A DNA stretch of 28,737 bases from CAYHSY01 sp964359435 (GCA_964359435.1 CAYHSY010000002.1:1-28737); one strand, 5' to 3'; counted from the first letter of the stretch, positions 15,421 to 23,297 are shown. Made by a program: numbers and translations. Notes: generated from the letters alone by a model not told the origin.

Positions 15421-17724
15421 ATGAAAAAGAATCAATTTCCGATTTCCGGCATGCACTGCGCGTCTTGCGCGGTAAAAATTGAAAAGTCGCTTCAAGCCGT
15501 GTCGGGTGTGAAGAGCGCCAATGTTAATTTCGCGACCGAAAAGGCCACGGTTGAATATGACGATAGCGTAGAAGAGGCCGCTTTAGTTCAAGCCGTTAAA
15601 AATACCGGTTATACGCTGATCGCGGAAATACCTCCGGTTTCGGCTGAGGGTGTGCACGGCGAGCATCGAATGTCTTCGGCGGCTCCCGGAGATACTCATG
15701 ATCATCATCGGATGCTTAAAGAGGCGGAGATTGCCAAGCTGAAAAGAAAATTTTCCGTCGGCGCGGTTTTATCGGCTTTAGTTATGGTTTTGAGTTTTCC
15801 GGATTACCTGCCGTTTCTGCGCGATGTTTTTCCGGAATCCCTGCGGATGTTTTTGCTTTTAGCCATCACGACTCCGGTTGAGTTTTGGGTTGGAGCGCAG
15901 TTTTGGAAAGGCGCCTTGATGGGCGCGCGCTCATTTTCCGCCAACATGGATACGCTTGTGGCGCTTGGCACCGGCGCGGCTTATTTTTACAGCGCTGCCG
16001 TGACTATTCTGGCCATCGGCGGTTTTTCTCTGGACGTCGGCTCCGTCAAACTGGACGCTTATTTTGATGTGGCGGCGGTTGTGACCACGCTGGTCCTTTT
16101 GGGCAAGTATCTAGAAAGTCGCGCCAAGGGCTCGGCTTCGGAAGCGATCAAAAAATTGCTGAAACTCCAGGCCAAAACCGCTCATCTGTTGCATGAAGGC
16201 AAGCACGAAATGGATGTCGCGATTGAAGATGTCAAACTCGGCGACATTCTTTTGGTTAAGCCCGGTGAAAAAATTCCGGTTGACGGCGTGATTATTGAAG
16301 GTGCTTCGACTTTGGACGAATCCATGGTCACGGGCGAGTCCTTGCCGGTAGATAAAACCGCGGGTGATCCGGCGATTGGTGCGACCATCAACAAAACCGG
16401 TGTCTTCAAAATGAAAGCGACTAAAGTCGGTAAAGATACTTTTTTGTCGCAGATTATCAAAATGGTGGAAGAGGCGCAGGGGTCGAAAGCCCCGATTCAG
16501 CGGTTGGCTGACAAGATCACCGAATACTTTGTGCCGGTGGTTATGACGATTGCGGTTTCGACGTTTGTCTCGTGGTGGGTTTTTGGGCCCGTTCCGGCGC
16601 TGGCTTTTGCGGTTGTAAATGCGGTAGCTGTTTTGGTAGTCGCATGCCCGTGCGCGCTTGGTCTCGCGACCCCGACCGCCATTATGGTCGGCACCGGCTT
16701 GGGGGCCGAACACGGCATTATTATCCGCGACGCGGAGGCCTTGGAGCTGGCCGGGAAAATAAACGCGGTTGTATTGGATAAAACCGGAACTATCACAAAG
16801 GGCGAACCGGCTGTGACCGATATCGTGGCTTTAAGCGGCATAAATGAAAACGATGTTCTGGCTTTGGCCGGCTCGCTTGATCAATTTTCTACGCATCCTA
16901 TCGCTAACGCCATCGTAGCTAAGGCAAAAAGCGATAACCTGGAACTTCGCGAGCCGAAAAACGCCAAAGTGATTCCCGGGCGGGGAATGGAGGGGGATTT
17001 AGAGGTCTCGGGTAAGACAGAACATCTATACATCGGTAATGCCGTTCTTTTTGAGGAAAGAGGTATTCCTACGAGCGCATTCGCGGCAACCTTGGAACGT
17101 CTGGAAGGCGAAGGGAAAACCGCATTGTTTTTGGGTGGCAGCAAAATTTTGGGTATGATTGCGGTGGCCGATACCTTGAAAGAGTCCGCCGTCGAGGCCG
17201 TAAAGCGCATGCGCGATGCCGGATTGGAGGTCTGGATGATTACGGGCGATAATGATCGGACGGCTAAAGCCATTGCCGATAAAGTTGGTATTAAAAATGT
17301 GATGGCGCGCGTTCTCCCGGCTGATAAGGCCGCGAAAATAAAAATGCTTCAAGGGGAAGGCAAGCGCGTGGCCATGGTAGGGGATGGCATCAACGATGCC
17401 CCGGCCCTGACTCAAGCAGATGTGGGTATCGCTATTGGCACCGGTACCGATATCGCCATCGAGTCCGGCGATATTACGCTTGTTGCCGGTGATCCGCTGG
17501 GCGTTTATAAGGCCATTAAGTTGAGCCGGTCCACGCTTCGCAATATCAGGCAAAATCTATTTTGGGCTTACATCTATAATGTTATACTTATACCAGTGGC
17601 TGCTGGCGCGCTTTATCCGATTTTTGGGATATTGCTTAATCCGATTTTGGCCGGCGCGGCGATGGCTTTTAGTTCTGTTTCTGTTGTTCTCAATTCGCTA
17701 AGGTTGAAGCGGATTAAGCTATAG
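15421..17724 (+). CDS. copA: copper-translocating P1B-type ATPase
   Basis: I choose ATG 15421 (767 residues, MKKNQFPISGMHCASC); the upstream open frame from 15286 overlaps the previous gene and lacks the domain start. Order: one HMA domain (C13, C16); a His/Met-rich linker (about 79-97, with GDTHDHHRM); transmembrane helices; actuator MVTGES; the ion-binding CPC (409-411) in ACPCALG; phosphorylation site DKTGT with D453; the P1B signature HP in STHPIANA; hinge GDGINDAP (654-661). The CPC with following N/M/S-type helices indicates Cu(I) export. It would pump copper out of the cytoplasm, next to the HMA-cupredoxin fusion, VKOR and DsbA-like genes. Confidence 0.95.
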   Translation: MKKNQFPISGMHCASCAVKIEKSLQAVSGVKSANVNFATEKATVEYDDSVEEAALVQAVKNTGYTLIAEIPPVSAEGVHGEHRMSSAAPGDTHDHHRMLKEAEIAKLKRKFSVGAVLSALVMVLSFPDYLPFLRDVFPESLRMFLLLAITTPVEFWVGAQFWKGALMGARSFSANMDTLVALGTGAAYFYSAAVTILAIGGFSLDVGSVKLDAYFDVAAVVTTLVLLGKYLESRAKGSASEAIKKLLKLQAKTAHLLHEGKHEMDVAIEDVKLGDILLVKPGEKIPVDGVIIEGASTLDESMVTGESLPVDKTAGDPAIGATINKTGVFKMKATKVGKDTFLSQIIKMVEEAQGSKAPIQRLADKITEYFVPVVMTIAVSTFVSWWVFGPVPALAFAVVNAVAVLVVACPCALGLATPTAIMVGTGLGAEHGIIIRDAEALELAGKINAVVLDKTGTITKGEPAVTDIVALSGINENDVLALAGSLDQFSTHPIANAIVAKAKSDNLELREPKNAKVIPGRGMEGDLEVSGKTEHLYIGNAVLFEERGIPTSAFAATLERLEGEGKTALFLGGSKILGMIAVADTLKESAVEAVKRMRDAGLEVWMITGDNDRTAKAIADKVGIKNVMARVLPADKAAKIKMLQGEGKRVAMVGDGINDAPALTQADVGIAIGTGTDIAIESGDITLVAGDPLGVYKAIKLSRSTLRNIRQNLFWAYIYNVILIPVAAGALYPIFGILLNPILAGAAMAFSSVSVVLNSLRLKRIKL

Positions 17725-17775
17725 CAGTGTTTCAGAGTCCGTCATTCCAGTATATTATTAACTAATTAGATTAAT

Positions 17776-18129
17776 ATGAATACCAAGAATATAGAATGGG
17801 TTCTTCGCATCGCGGTGGCGGGCGAGTTTTTGGGGCACGGTGTTTTTGCGCTCCAGGGTAAGGCAGCTTGGGTGGGTTGGTTCAACCAATTATTTGGTAT
17901 CGAAGCGGGCCTCGCGACGCAAGTGTTATTTGCTATTGGTTTAGTGGATTTGGCCGTGGCCGCGGTGGTGCTTTTCCGGCCTTTGAATTTCGTCTTGCTT
18001 TGGGCCGCTTTTTGGGGCTTCGCGACGGCGCTGGTCCGGCCGATGGTTGGCGAGCCGATCTGGGATTTTGTGGAACGCTGGGCCAACTGGGGCGCTCCTC
18101 TGGCCCTTTACTTGTTAAGAAAAAAATAA
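17776..18129 (+). CDS. small DoxX-like membrane protein
   Basis: A 117-residue protein with about four hydrophobic segments (7-25, 45-65, 70-88, 100-115). GEFLGHGVFAL near the N-terminus and RPMVGEPIWDFVERWANWGAPLALYLL at the end resemble the layout of small DoxX-like proteins, but the match is by eye and weak. It is 51 nt after copA and closes the cluster, with a terminator downstream. Confidence 0.6.
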   Translation: MNTKNIEWVLRIAVAGEFLGHGVFALQGKAAWVGWFNQLFGIEAGLATQVLFAIGLVDLAVAAVVLFRPLNFVLLWAAFWGFATALVRPMVGEPIWDFVERWANWGAPLALYLLRKK

Positions 18130-18167
18130 CTTTACGTTTGGTCCCAAAATCGATCTGCGTTGCCCGT

Positions 18168-18192
18168 AAGCCGGCCGCGCGGGTCGGTTTTT
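18168..18192 (+). terminator. terminator closing the thiol/copper cluster
   Basis: Stem 18168-18176 with 18182-18190 (9 bp, two G-U pairs), 5-nt loop, then a T-run to 18192. It lies 39 nt after the stop of the last cluster gene. Confidence 0.6.
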
Positions 18193-18222
18193 GTATTTGC
18201 TACCGGATGATATAAATGGTAG

Positions 18223-18228
18223 TATAAT
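18223..18228 (+). promoter_or_regulatory. -10 box of gpsA
   Basis: A perfect TATAAT 5 nt before the ATG at 18234. No good -35 at 17 bp; a TTGCTA at 18197 would need a 20-bp spacer. The position matches the other predicted leaderless starts here. Confidence 0.45.
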
Positions 18229-18233
18229 GACAA

Positions 18234-19127
18234 ATGAAAAATATCATTTTCATCGGGGCCGGTAAAATCGGTACGGCAATCGGCGTGGCTCTTCAAGCCA
18301 AGGATTTATGTTTGGCCTTTTGGGATAAAGATCCGTCAAAGGTGCGGGAACCTCAAGACTTGAAAGTTTTGGTTCCAACCGCCGACTTTTTGTTTTTCTG
18401 CGTGCCGAGTTGGGTGCTCCGCGATGCGGTTAGAGAAGTTTCCCCGTTTATAAAAAAAGGCACCATAGTCATCTCGCCGTCTAAAGGCATTGAGATAGCG
18501 ACTAACAAATCAACGGATGAAATTTTGCGTGAACTTCTGCCGGCGGGCGTTGAGTTTGCTTTACTCTCCGGCCCTATGCTCGCCGACGAGATTTGTAAAG
18601 GCAATCTCGCGGCGGCGGTCGTGGGCACGGAAAAAATCGAAACTTACCAAAAAATTAAAGAACTTTTCATCGGCACCAACCTAAAAGTTGAGCACTCCGC
18701 GGACATTCACGGCGTTGCTCTCGGTGGTATTTTTAAAAATGTCTACGCGCTCGCGCTCGGTATGGCGGAAGGGCTGGGGTGGGGGAGCAACGAAAAAGGC
18801 ATTTTGGTTACCAAGGCCGTAGCCGAGATGCAGGCAATTTTCAAACTTTTGGGCGGTCAGCCGGATACGGTTTTCTCCGTTGCCGGTCTCGGTGATTTCA
18901 TCGCGACGGGTTTCAGTTCTTGTTCCAAAAATTATACGGCCGGCCTTGAGCTCGCCCGCGATGGCGCGGCAAAGACTAAGAGCGAGGGGTTGTCTTCATT
19001 CGATTCGGTAATGGCGCTCTTGGGCGAAAATCTTTCCCGTTTCAAACTGCTCTCGACTATAAAAGAAGTCGTCGTTGATCAAAAACCCGCCAGCGAGGCC
19101 TTTACCTGCTGGGCCGGAAATTGCTAA
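18234..19127 (+). CDS. gpsA: NAD(P)-dependent glycerol-3-phosphate dehydrogenase
   Basis: A 297-residue protein with the GpsA layout: Rossmann loop GAGKIG (8-13), SPSKGIE, the LSGPMLADEI segment, a helix with the probable catalytic Lys near 166 in GGIFKNVYALALGMAEGL, and GLGDFIATGFSSCSKNYTAG matching the GDLxxTCxSxxSRNxxxG signature. It converts dihydroxyacetone phosphate to glycerol-3-phosphate for membrane lipids. It is about 30-40 residues shorter than common GpsA at the C-terminus, and the usual first-loop Trp (GAGxWG) is replaced by Ile. It is a single-gene unit with its own -10 box and a terminator after it. Confidence 0.88.
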   Translation: MKNIIFIGAGKIGTAIGVALQAKDLCLAFWDKDPSKVREPQDLKVLVPTADFLFFCVPSWVLRDAVREVSPFIKKGTIVISPSKGIEIATNKSTDEILRELLPAGVEFALLSGPMLADEICKGNLAAAVVGTEKIETYQKIKELFIGTNLKVEHSADIHGVALGGIFKNVYALALGMAEGLGWGSNEKGILVTKAVAEMQAIFKLLGGQPDTVFSVAGLGDFIATGFSSCSKNYTAGLELARDGAAKTKSEGLSSFDSVMALLGENLSRFKLLSTIKEVVVDQKPASEAFTCWAGNC

Positions 19128-19154
19128 CGCAACTTCATGGAGCAGAGATTTATT

Positions 19155-19195
19155 CCTCCTTTCTTAAAGGAGGTGGCGAAGCCGGAGGATTTTTT
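19155..19195 (+). terminator. hairpin terminator after gpsA
   Basis: CCTCCTTT (19155-19162) and AAAGGAGG (19166-19173) form a perfect 8-bp stem with a 3-nt loop; GGCGAAGCC and GGAGGA follow and allow an alternative longer fold, ending with six T (19190-19195). Similar compound hairpins are, as I recall, frequent in CPR genomes. Confidence 0.65.
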
Positions 19196-19267
19196 CTCTA
19201 CTTGCGCTAACCACGGATAAATGTTAACATCTAACTGTTCCTATCAGTTCTTTGAAAGGGTCTAACA

Positions 19268-20020
19268 GTGGAAGCCCCCAAACCTTGGAAGCTCCGATTT
19301 TCCCTGCGCCAGCTCTTCGTGTTCGTCGTTTTCCTGTCCTTCATTCTTTGGGCCATTTTCCAGCCCGAAAAGTACGAGCGCGAAGAAGTCGTTTCAACCT
19401 ACGGCTATCCGCCCGAATACCGCATCAAGCCCATCGACGAACAGATCGCCATTCTCAAACAGCATTTCCCGAATCTTATATCCGTGGATATATCAGTGGC
19501 TTCGAAGCCTTTGCCTGCGGGCGCCGAAGGATACTTCGCCATCCCGAGGTGGCAAAAGATCGCCCCGACCTATGCGCAGGCAGTGGACAAGGTTTTGGAT
19601 GCTATAATGCAAAGACGCGTGTTATGGGGTAGTGCCGCCGGACCTGTCCTGGAAACCGCCAAAAAATCCGACAGCATTTCGCAGATTTCACGAAACCAAA
19701 ACACCCCCAACATCCTCATCGTGCCCGCTCAATTCGGCCTCCGCCATCGCGGCCGGTCATTTAGGCGAGTCCGTGCCGTGATGGGCTATCGCGAGTTCGG
19801 ACTCGGCGCTTACGAAGTCAGCATAATGCTTCTTGCACATCCAGAAAGGTTGGGATGGTCTAGTGGTTTGTTATGGATCACTTGCGCCGGTGACGCCGAT
19901 GGCGGCTTCTCGGTCGCGCCGCTCTTCAGCTTCGGCGGCGGCGAGGTCGGGTTCGGCGCCGTCTGGTGCGGCCGCGCCCACGAGTACTGCGGTTCCGCGT
20001 CGGCCTTCCTCTCGCAGTAA
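19268..20020 (+). CDS. membrane-anchored protein of unknown function
   Basis: A 250-residue frame starting at GTG 19268, with GAAAGGG upstream (19254-19260) as ribosome binding site. One membrane helix at about 14-31 follows a basic N-terminus; the rest should be outside or soluble. Recognisable blocks are FAIPRWQKIAPTYAQAVDKV, RHRGRSFRRVRAVM with FGLGAYEVSIMLLAHPERLGW, and a Gly/Ser-rich end. I recall similar proteins as multi-copy hypotheticals in Parcubacteria but cannot confirm. Several conserved Arg/His and Cys near the C-terminus (ITCAGD, WCGRAHEYCG) could be functional. It is not clearly in an operon. Confidence 0.65.
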   Translation: MEAPKPWKLRFSLRQLFVFVVFLSFILWAIFQPEKYEREEVVSTYGYPPEYRIKPIDEQIAILKQHFPNLISVDISVASKPLPAGAEGYFAIPRWQKIAPTYAQAVDKVLDAIMQRRVLWGSAAGPVLETAKKSDSISQISRNQNTPNILIVPAQFGLRHRGRSFRRVRAVMGYREFGLGAYEVSIMLLAHPERLGWSSGLLWITCAGDADGGFSVAPLFSFGGGEVGFGAVWCGRAHEYCGSASAFLSQ

Positions 20021-20118
20021 TTGAGGCTCGATCCCTTGAGAGCTCGATCCTTTCATCACCCCCCGCTATCTTTAGTCACCATCCTTCACCCATACTTCGG
20101 CATTACATTCATCCCCGT

Positions 20119-20156
20119 TACAGGCTAATTCGCACGAATTAGCCTGTATTGTTTTT
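20119..20156 (+). terminator. hairpin copy 1 of a three-copy element, with T-tract
   Basis: Stem 20119-20132 with 20135-20148 (14 bp; arm contains GGCTAATTCG, central CA). It is followed by TTGTTTTTT, so this copy can act as a terminator. The same 22-nt core recurs at 21379-21400 and 21719-21740. Confidence 0.75.
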
Positions 20157-20176
20157 TATATAAGTTATGTTATAAT
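20149..20176 (+). promoter_or_regulatory. predicted promoter of tgt
   Basis: TTGTTT (20149-20154), 16-bp spacer, perfect TATAAT (20171-20176). The tgt ATG at 20184 is 7 nt after the -10 box, implying a leaderless mRNA. The -35 starts within the T-tract of hairpin copy 1. Confidence 0.65.
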
Positions 20177-20183
20177 GTAGCCA

Positions 20184-21362
20184 ATGATTCAATTCAAAAT
20201 CCTTAAAAAATCCCAAAAATCACGGGCTCGTCTCGGTGTCTTGAAAACGCCTCATGGTGAAATAGAAACTCCGGCTTTGGTTCCGGTTGCGACGCAGGCG
20301 ACGGTCAAGGCGCTTTCGCCGGAGGATTTATCGAAAACTAAAACGCAGTTGGTTATATCGAATACTTTTCATCTCAATTTGAAGCCAGGTGAGAAAATCG
20401 TGAAACGGCACGGCGGGCTTCATAAATTCGCCAAGCTTAACCTGCCCATTATGACCGACTCCGGCGGCTATCAGGTTTTTAGTTTGGGTTTTGGCCGCGA
20501 CCTCCAAATCGGTAAAGTCTCAAAAATAGAAAGTTATTCCCCGAGCCATGCCTACCGGCAGGCAGGCCTGTCGAGGGGACACTCTATTCTAAAAGGCACC
20601 CAGCCCAAACTTTTAAAAATCAAAGACAACGGCGTGTTGTTCCGGTCGCCCATAGACGGCCGCGAGATTTTTATCGGTCCCCGGGAATCCATAAAGATCC
20701 AGGAAGAATTGGGCGCGGACATAATCTTTGCTTTCGACGAATGCCCGCCGCCAAATGCCGATTATGAATATATGCGCAAGTCCGTCGAGACGACTGGTCG
20801 CTGGGCGCGCGAGTGCCTTCAATATAAAAAGTCCAAACAAGCTCTCTATGGCATCGTGCAAGGCGGCCGTTTTAAAGATCTGCGCGAATCCTCCGCCAAG
20901 TTTATCGGCGCGCTTCCTTTTGACGGCTTTGGTATCGGCGGAGAGTTCGGCGCGGATAAGTATCAAATGAAACGGATGCTCGCCCTCGTTGTGGATAATT
21001 TACCCGAATCCAAGCCGCGCCATTTGCTCGGCATCGGCGGCGTAGCCGATTTGCGGCCCATTATCCAATCCGGTATGGACACCTTTGACTGCACTATCCC
21101 GACGCATTACGCCCGCCACGGCATCGCTTTTACTTCATCGGGCAGAGTGGATCTCAATAAATCTGTTCATCTTAAGGATAAAAGTCCGGTTGATAAAAAA
21201 TGCGCTTGCGAAGTTTGCGCTACTCATTCCCGCGGCTACCTCTCGCACCTTATCCGTGCGCGCGAAATCACCCCGCTCCGACTCCTCACTATCCACAACC
21301 TTTTTTACTTCAACTCGTTGGTCGAAAATTTGCGCGCTCACCTCAAATCCGGTAAATTATAA
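20184..21362 (+). CDS. tgt: tRNA-guanine transglycosylase
   Basis: A 392-residue enzyme that exchanges guanine-34 for preQ1 in tRNAs with GUN anticodons. Visible: VPVATQATVKALSPEDL at the N-terminus; DSGGYQVFSLGF with the general acid/base Asp (D92); the substrate-site loop FDECPPP; GIGGVADL; the nucleophile region DTFDCTIPTHYARHG; and the zinc site CACEVC with a downstream His. Between the DSGG block and FRSPIDG lies an extra stretch with a palindromic DNA core (20538-20579, coding SPSHAYRQAGLSRGH), not expected in the family and still in frame. This is described separately. Followed by hairpin copy 2, an ArsR-like gene and queA. Confidence 0.95.
   Translation: MIQFKILKKSQKSRARLGVLKTPHGEIETPALVPVATQATVKALSPEDLSKTKTQLVISNTFHLNLKPGEKIVKRHGGLHKFAKLNLPIMTDSGGYQVFSLGFGRDLQIGKVSKIESYSPSHAYRQAGLSRGHSILKGTQPKLLKIKDNGVLFRSPIDGREIFIGPRESIKIQEELGADIIFAFDECPPPNADYEYMRKSVETTGRWARECLQYKKSKQALYGIVQGGRFKDLRESSAKFIGALPFDGFGIGGEFGADKYQMKRMLALVVDNLPESKPRHLLGIGGVADLRPIIQSGMDTFDCTIPTHYARHGIAFTSSGRVDLNKSVHLKDKSPVDKKCACEVCATHSRGYLSHLIRAREITPLRLLTIHNLFYFNSLVENLRAHLKSGKL
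20538..20579. repeat. in-frame palindromic insert in tgt
   Basis: TCCCC (20538-20542) and GGGGA (20575-20579) flank a core near-palindrome TGCCTACCGGCAGGCA (20549-20564, one mismatched pair). The span is 42 nt, an exact multiple of three, and the frame stays open. The encoded residues lie where Tgt has a short loop before the FRSPIDG block. Confidence 0.65.
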
Positions 21363-21373
21363 ACTACTCCGGC

Positions 21374-21405
21374 TTATCGGCTAATTCGCACGAATTAGCC
21401 GATAA
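21374..21405. repeat. hairpin copy 2 of the three-copy element
   Basis: Stem 21374-21388 with 21391-21405 (15 bp; arm TTATCGGCTAATTCG, central CA). It lies 12 nt after the tgt stop and has no T-tract, so termination is doubtful. An outer CCGGC/GCCGG pairing is possible. Confidence 0.75.
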
Positions 21406-21451
21406 AACTGCCGGGATAATTTTAAGAAAAATAAACTATAAATACGGCAAT

Positions 21452-21703
21452 ATGGAAAAAATTTTAAAGGCCTTGGCGAACAAGAGGCGATTGGCAATAT
21501 CGAGATATTTAAAAAGTCGGGAGGAGGCCCCAGTGGGAGATATCGCTAAAGAAATCGGCTTATCGTTTCGCTCAACCTCTAGGCATCTCGCCATACTTCG
21601 CGCGGCGGATATTTTAGAAAAAGAGCAGCGCAGCCTCTCGGTATTTTACAGGTTATCCAAAGACTTGAAACCCATTGCCCGCTATATAATAAAACTGTTA
21701 TAA
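21452..21703 (+). CDS. ArsR-like winged-helix regulator
   Basis: An 83-residue protein consisting of a single winged helix-turn-helix: EKILKALANKRRLAISRYLKSR is the typical ArsR opening, VGDIAKEIGLSFRSTSRHLAILRAADIL is the recognition helix region, and EKEQRSLSVFYRLS is the wing. It has no Cys, so classic ArsR metal sensing is unlikely. A TATAAA at 21437-21442 lies 9 nt before the ATG. It is framed by hairpin copies 2 and 3 and lies between tgt and queA, so it could regulate them or be an independent insertion. Confidence 0.82.
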   Translation: MEKILKALANKRRLAISRYLKSREEAPVGDIAKEIGLSFRSTSRHLAILRAADILEKEQRSLSVFYRLSKDLKPIARYIIKLL

Positions 21704-21715
21704 AATTTATTCTTA

Positions 21716-21745
21716 TATCGGCTAATTCGCACGAATTAGCCGATA
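21716..21745. repeat. hairpin copy 3 of the three-copy element
   Basis: Stem 21716-21729 with 21732-21745 (14 bp, arm TATCGGCTAATTCG, central CA). It lies 12 nt after the ArsR-like stop and 32 nt before queA, without T-tract. Confidence 0.75.
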
Positions 21746-21777
21746 GTTGGTAATTGATTATTTGGTAAAAAATTAAA

Positions 21778-22887
21778 ATGCCAAAAAATAATTTTGAAAA
21801 AAATTTGGTGCGTTATGACTATGATTTGCCAGAGGAGCTTATTGCTAAAGAGCCCGCTCATCCGCGCGATGCCGCGCGCCTTTTGGTCTATAACAGAAAA
21901 ACCGGCAAGGCAAAAGATGATATTTTTAGAAATATTATCCAGTATTTGCCGCCGAAATCCGTTTTGGTTTTCAATGAGACCAAGGTTATCCCGGCGCGGC
22001 TCGCGGTTAGAAAAAAATCGGGTGGCGTAGTTAGGGTATTATTTGTGGGAATCGAGGGGGGATTGATAAAAGTTTTGTCGCCGAAAAAGTTGAAAATCGG
22101 GGAGTGTTTGGCCGCATCCGTCGCTGTTTATTTTACGGTTGCAAAATCGAAAGATAAATTTTGGTTTTTGCGGCCGTCGTTTCCGGTCAAAGATGTTTAT
22201 AAAATTTTGGAAAAATACGGTGAGATGCCTATCCCGCCCTATATCAAAAATTCGCCTCTCACCGGAGTGGAATTGAAAAAAGAATATCAAACGGTTTTTG
22301 CGCGCCGGTCCGGTTCCGTCGCCGCGCCGACGGCGGCCCTGCATTTCACTAAAAATTTAATGGCGAAGATTAAAAAAGCGGGACATGAAATCGTTTTCGT
22401 CACGCTTCACGTCAATCTCGGAACTTTCTTGCCCGTAACAATCGAAAATTTGGAAACCGGAAAACTGCATGAGGAATATTATGAAATTTCTAAAACAGCG
22501 GCTCGCAAATTAAACCGGGCCAAAAAATCCGGAAGAGCCATTATCGCCGTGGGCACAACTTCGGCGAGAACTCTGGAATCTTCGCTTGGTCGGGATAAAA
22601 AAATCAAAAAACTTTCCGGTCTCACCTCGCTTTTTATCCACGAAAACCTTATACCCCTCATTCGGCCGAATGAGGGGTATAAGGAGGGATATAAGGGGGA
22701 GTTGGTTGATAGTGGAGGATTTGGGTTTGTTGATGGTTTGGTGACCAATTTTCATGTGCCGCGTTCCAGCTTGATGATGCTTGTCGCCGCGCTCATCGGC
22801 CGTCAAAAAATTTTAGAACTTTATAAGCACGCCATCAAAAACCGTTATCGCTTCTTCTCCTTCGGCGACGGGATGTTGATTTTATAA
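21778..22887 (+). CDS. queA: S-adenosylmethionine:tRNA ribosyltransferase-isomerase
   Basis: A 369-residue QueA, which transfers and isomerises the ribosyl part of SAM onto preQ1-tRNA to form epoxyqueuosine. Family blocks: YDYDLPEELIAKEPAHPRDAARLLV at the N-terminus, FNETKVIPARL, GEMPIPPYI, the VAAPTAALHFT segment, HVNLGTFLPV, and VDGLVTNFHVPRSSLMMLV near the C-terminus. The last block normally follows LFIxPGYxFxx directly; here SLFI and FVDGLVTNFH are separated by an extra stretch coding IPLIRPNEGYKEGYKGEL, which contains a 38-bp perfect palindrome. The reading frame is intact, so the enzyme may still work. Confidence 0.95.
   Translation: MPKNNFEKNLVRYDYDLPEELIAKEPAHPRDAARLLVYNRKTGKAKDDIFRNIIQYLPPKSVLVFNETKVIPARLAVRKKSGGVVRVLFVGIEGGLIKVLSPKKLKIGECLAASVAVYFTVAKSKDKFWFLRPSFPVKDVYKILEKYGEMPIPPYIKNSPLTGVELKKEYQTVFARRSGSVAAPTAALHFTKNLMAKIKKAGHEIVFVTLHVNLGTFLPVTIENLETGKLHEEYYEISKTAARKLNRAKKSGRAIIAVGTTSARTLESSLGRDKKIKKLSGLTSLFIHENLIPLIRPNEGYKEGYKGELVDSGGFGFVDGLVTNFHVPRSSLMMLVAALIGRQKILELYKHAIKNRYRFFSFGDGMLIL
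22647..22684. repeat. 38-bp perfect palindrome inserted in queA
   Basis: Two 19-nt arms meet without a loop at 22665/22666 (left arm contains ATACCCCTCATTCGG). It encodes part of the extra residues that split the conserved QueA C-terminal motif. A partial repeat of the right flank (ATAAGG-type) follows to about 22697. Confidence 0.8.
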
Positions 22888-22908
22888 ATTTGGAGTATAT
22901 TAAAAATA

Positions 22909-23280
22909 ATGATCAGTTTTGATGAATTTGCAAAAATTGAACTACGGATCGCGAAAATCGTCGCGGCCGAGCGCGTGGAGGGATCTGATAAATTACTCAA
23001 ACTCCAAGTAGAGGCAGGCTTGCCCGCCGACCCGGTGGCGGGGGACGGCGCGGAGGGCGAGGCGGACACCGCGGTTTTGCGTCAGATTATTGCCGGCATC
23101 GGCAAAATATATGAGCCGAAAAATTTAGTCGGCCAAGAAATCGTGATTGTCGCGAATCTTGAGCCAAAAGAACTGATGGGCCTCACGAGTCATGGCATGC
23201 TTCTGGCGGCGAAAGACGAAAACGGGTTGGCACTGCTTATGCCGGATAAAAATGTGCAAGCCGGGAGTAAAATCGGTTAA
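22909..23280 (+). CDS. tRNA-binding OB-fold protein (MetG C-terminal/CsaA type)
   Basis: A 123-residue stand-alone tRNA-binding domain: FDEFAKIELRIAKIVAAERVEGSDKLLKLQV, then RQIIAGIGKIYEPKNLVGQEIVIVANLEPKELMGLTSHGMLLAA, the hallmark of the EMAP-II/Arc1p/CsaA/MetG-C OB fold. It may assist methionyl-tRNA synthetase or act as a CsaA-like chaperone. Between LQV and RQIIAGI, where relatives have a short turn, there are about 15 extra residues (EAGLPADPVAGDGAEGEA...) encoded by a very GC-rich stretch (23011-23073) that carries the repeat shared with the methyltransferase gene. A TATATT box ends 7 nt before the ATG. Confidence 0.9.
   Translation: MISFDEFAKIELRIAKIVAAERVEGSDKLLKLQVEAGLPADPVAGDGAEGEADTAVLRQIIAGIGKIYEPKNLVGQEIVIVANLEPKELMGLTSHGMLLAAKDENGLALLMPDKNVQAGSKIG
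23021..23042 (-). repeat. GC-rich 22-nt repeat, copy in the tRNA-binding gene
   Basis: The reverse complement begins CCCGCCACCGGGTCGG and is identical over 22 nt to 26980-27001 in the methyltransferase gene. Its ends CCCGCC and GGCGGG form a 6-bp stem. It is inside the extra loop-coding segment and keeps the frame. Confidence 0.85.
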
Positions 23281-23297
23281 TGTATTATACTTAAAAT

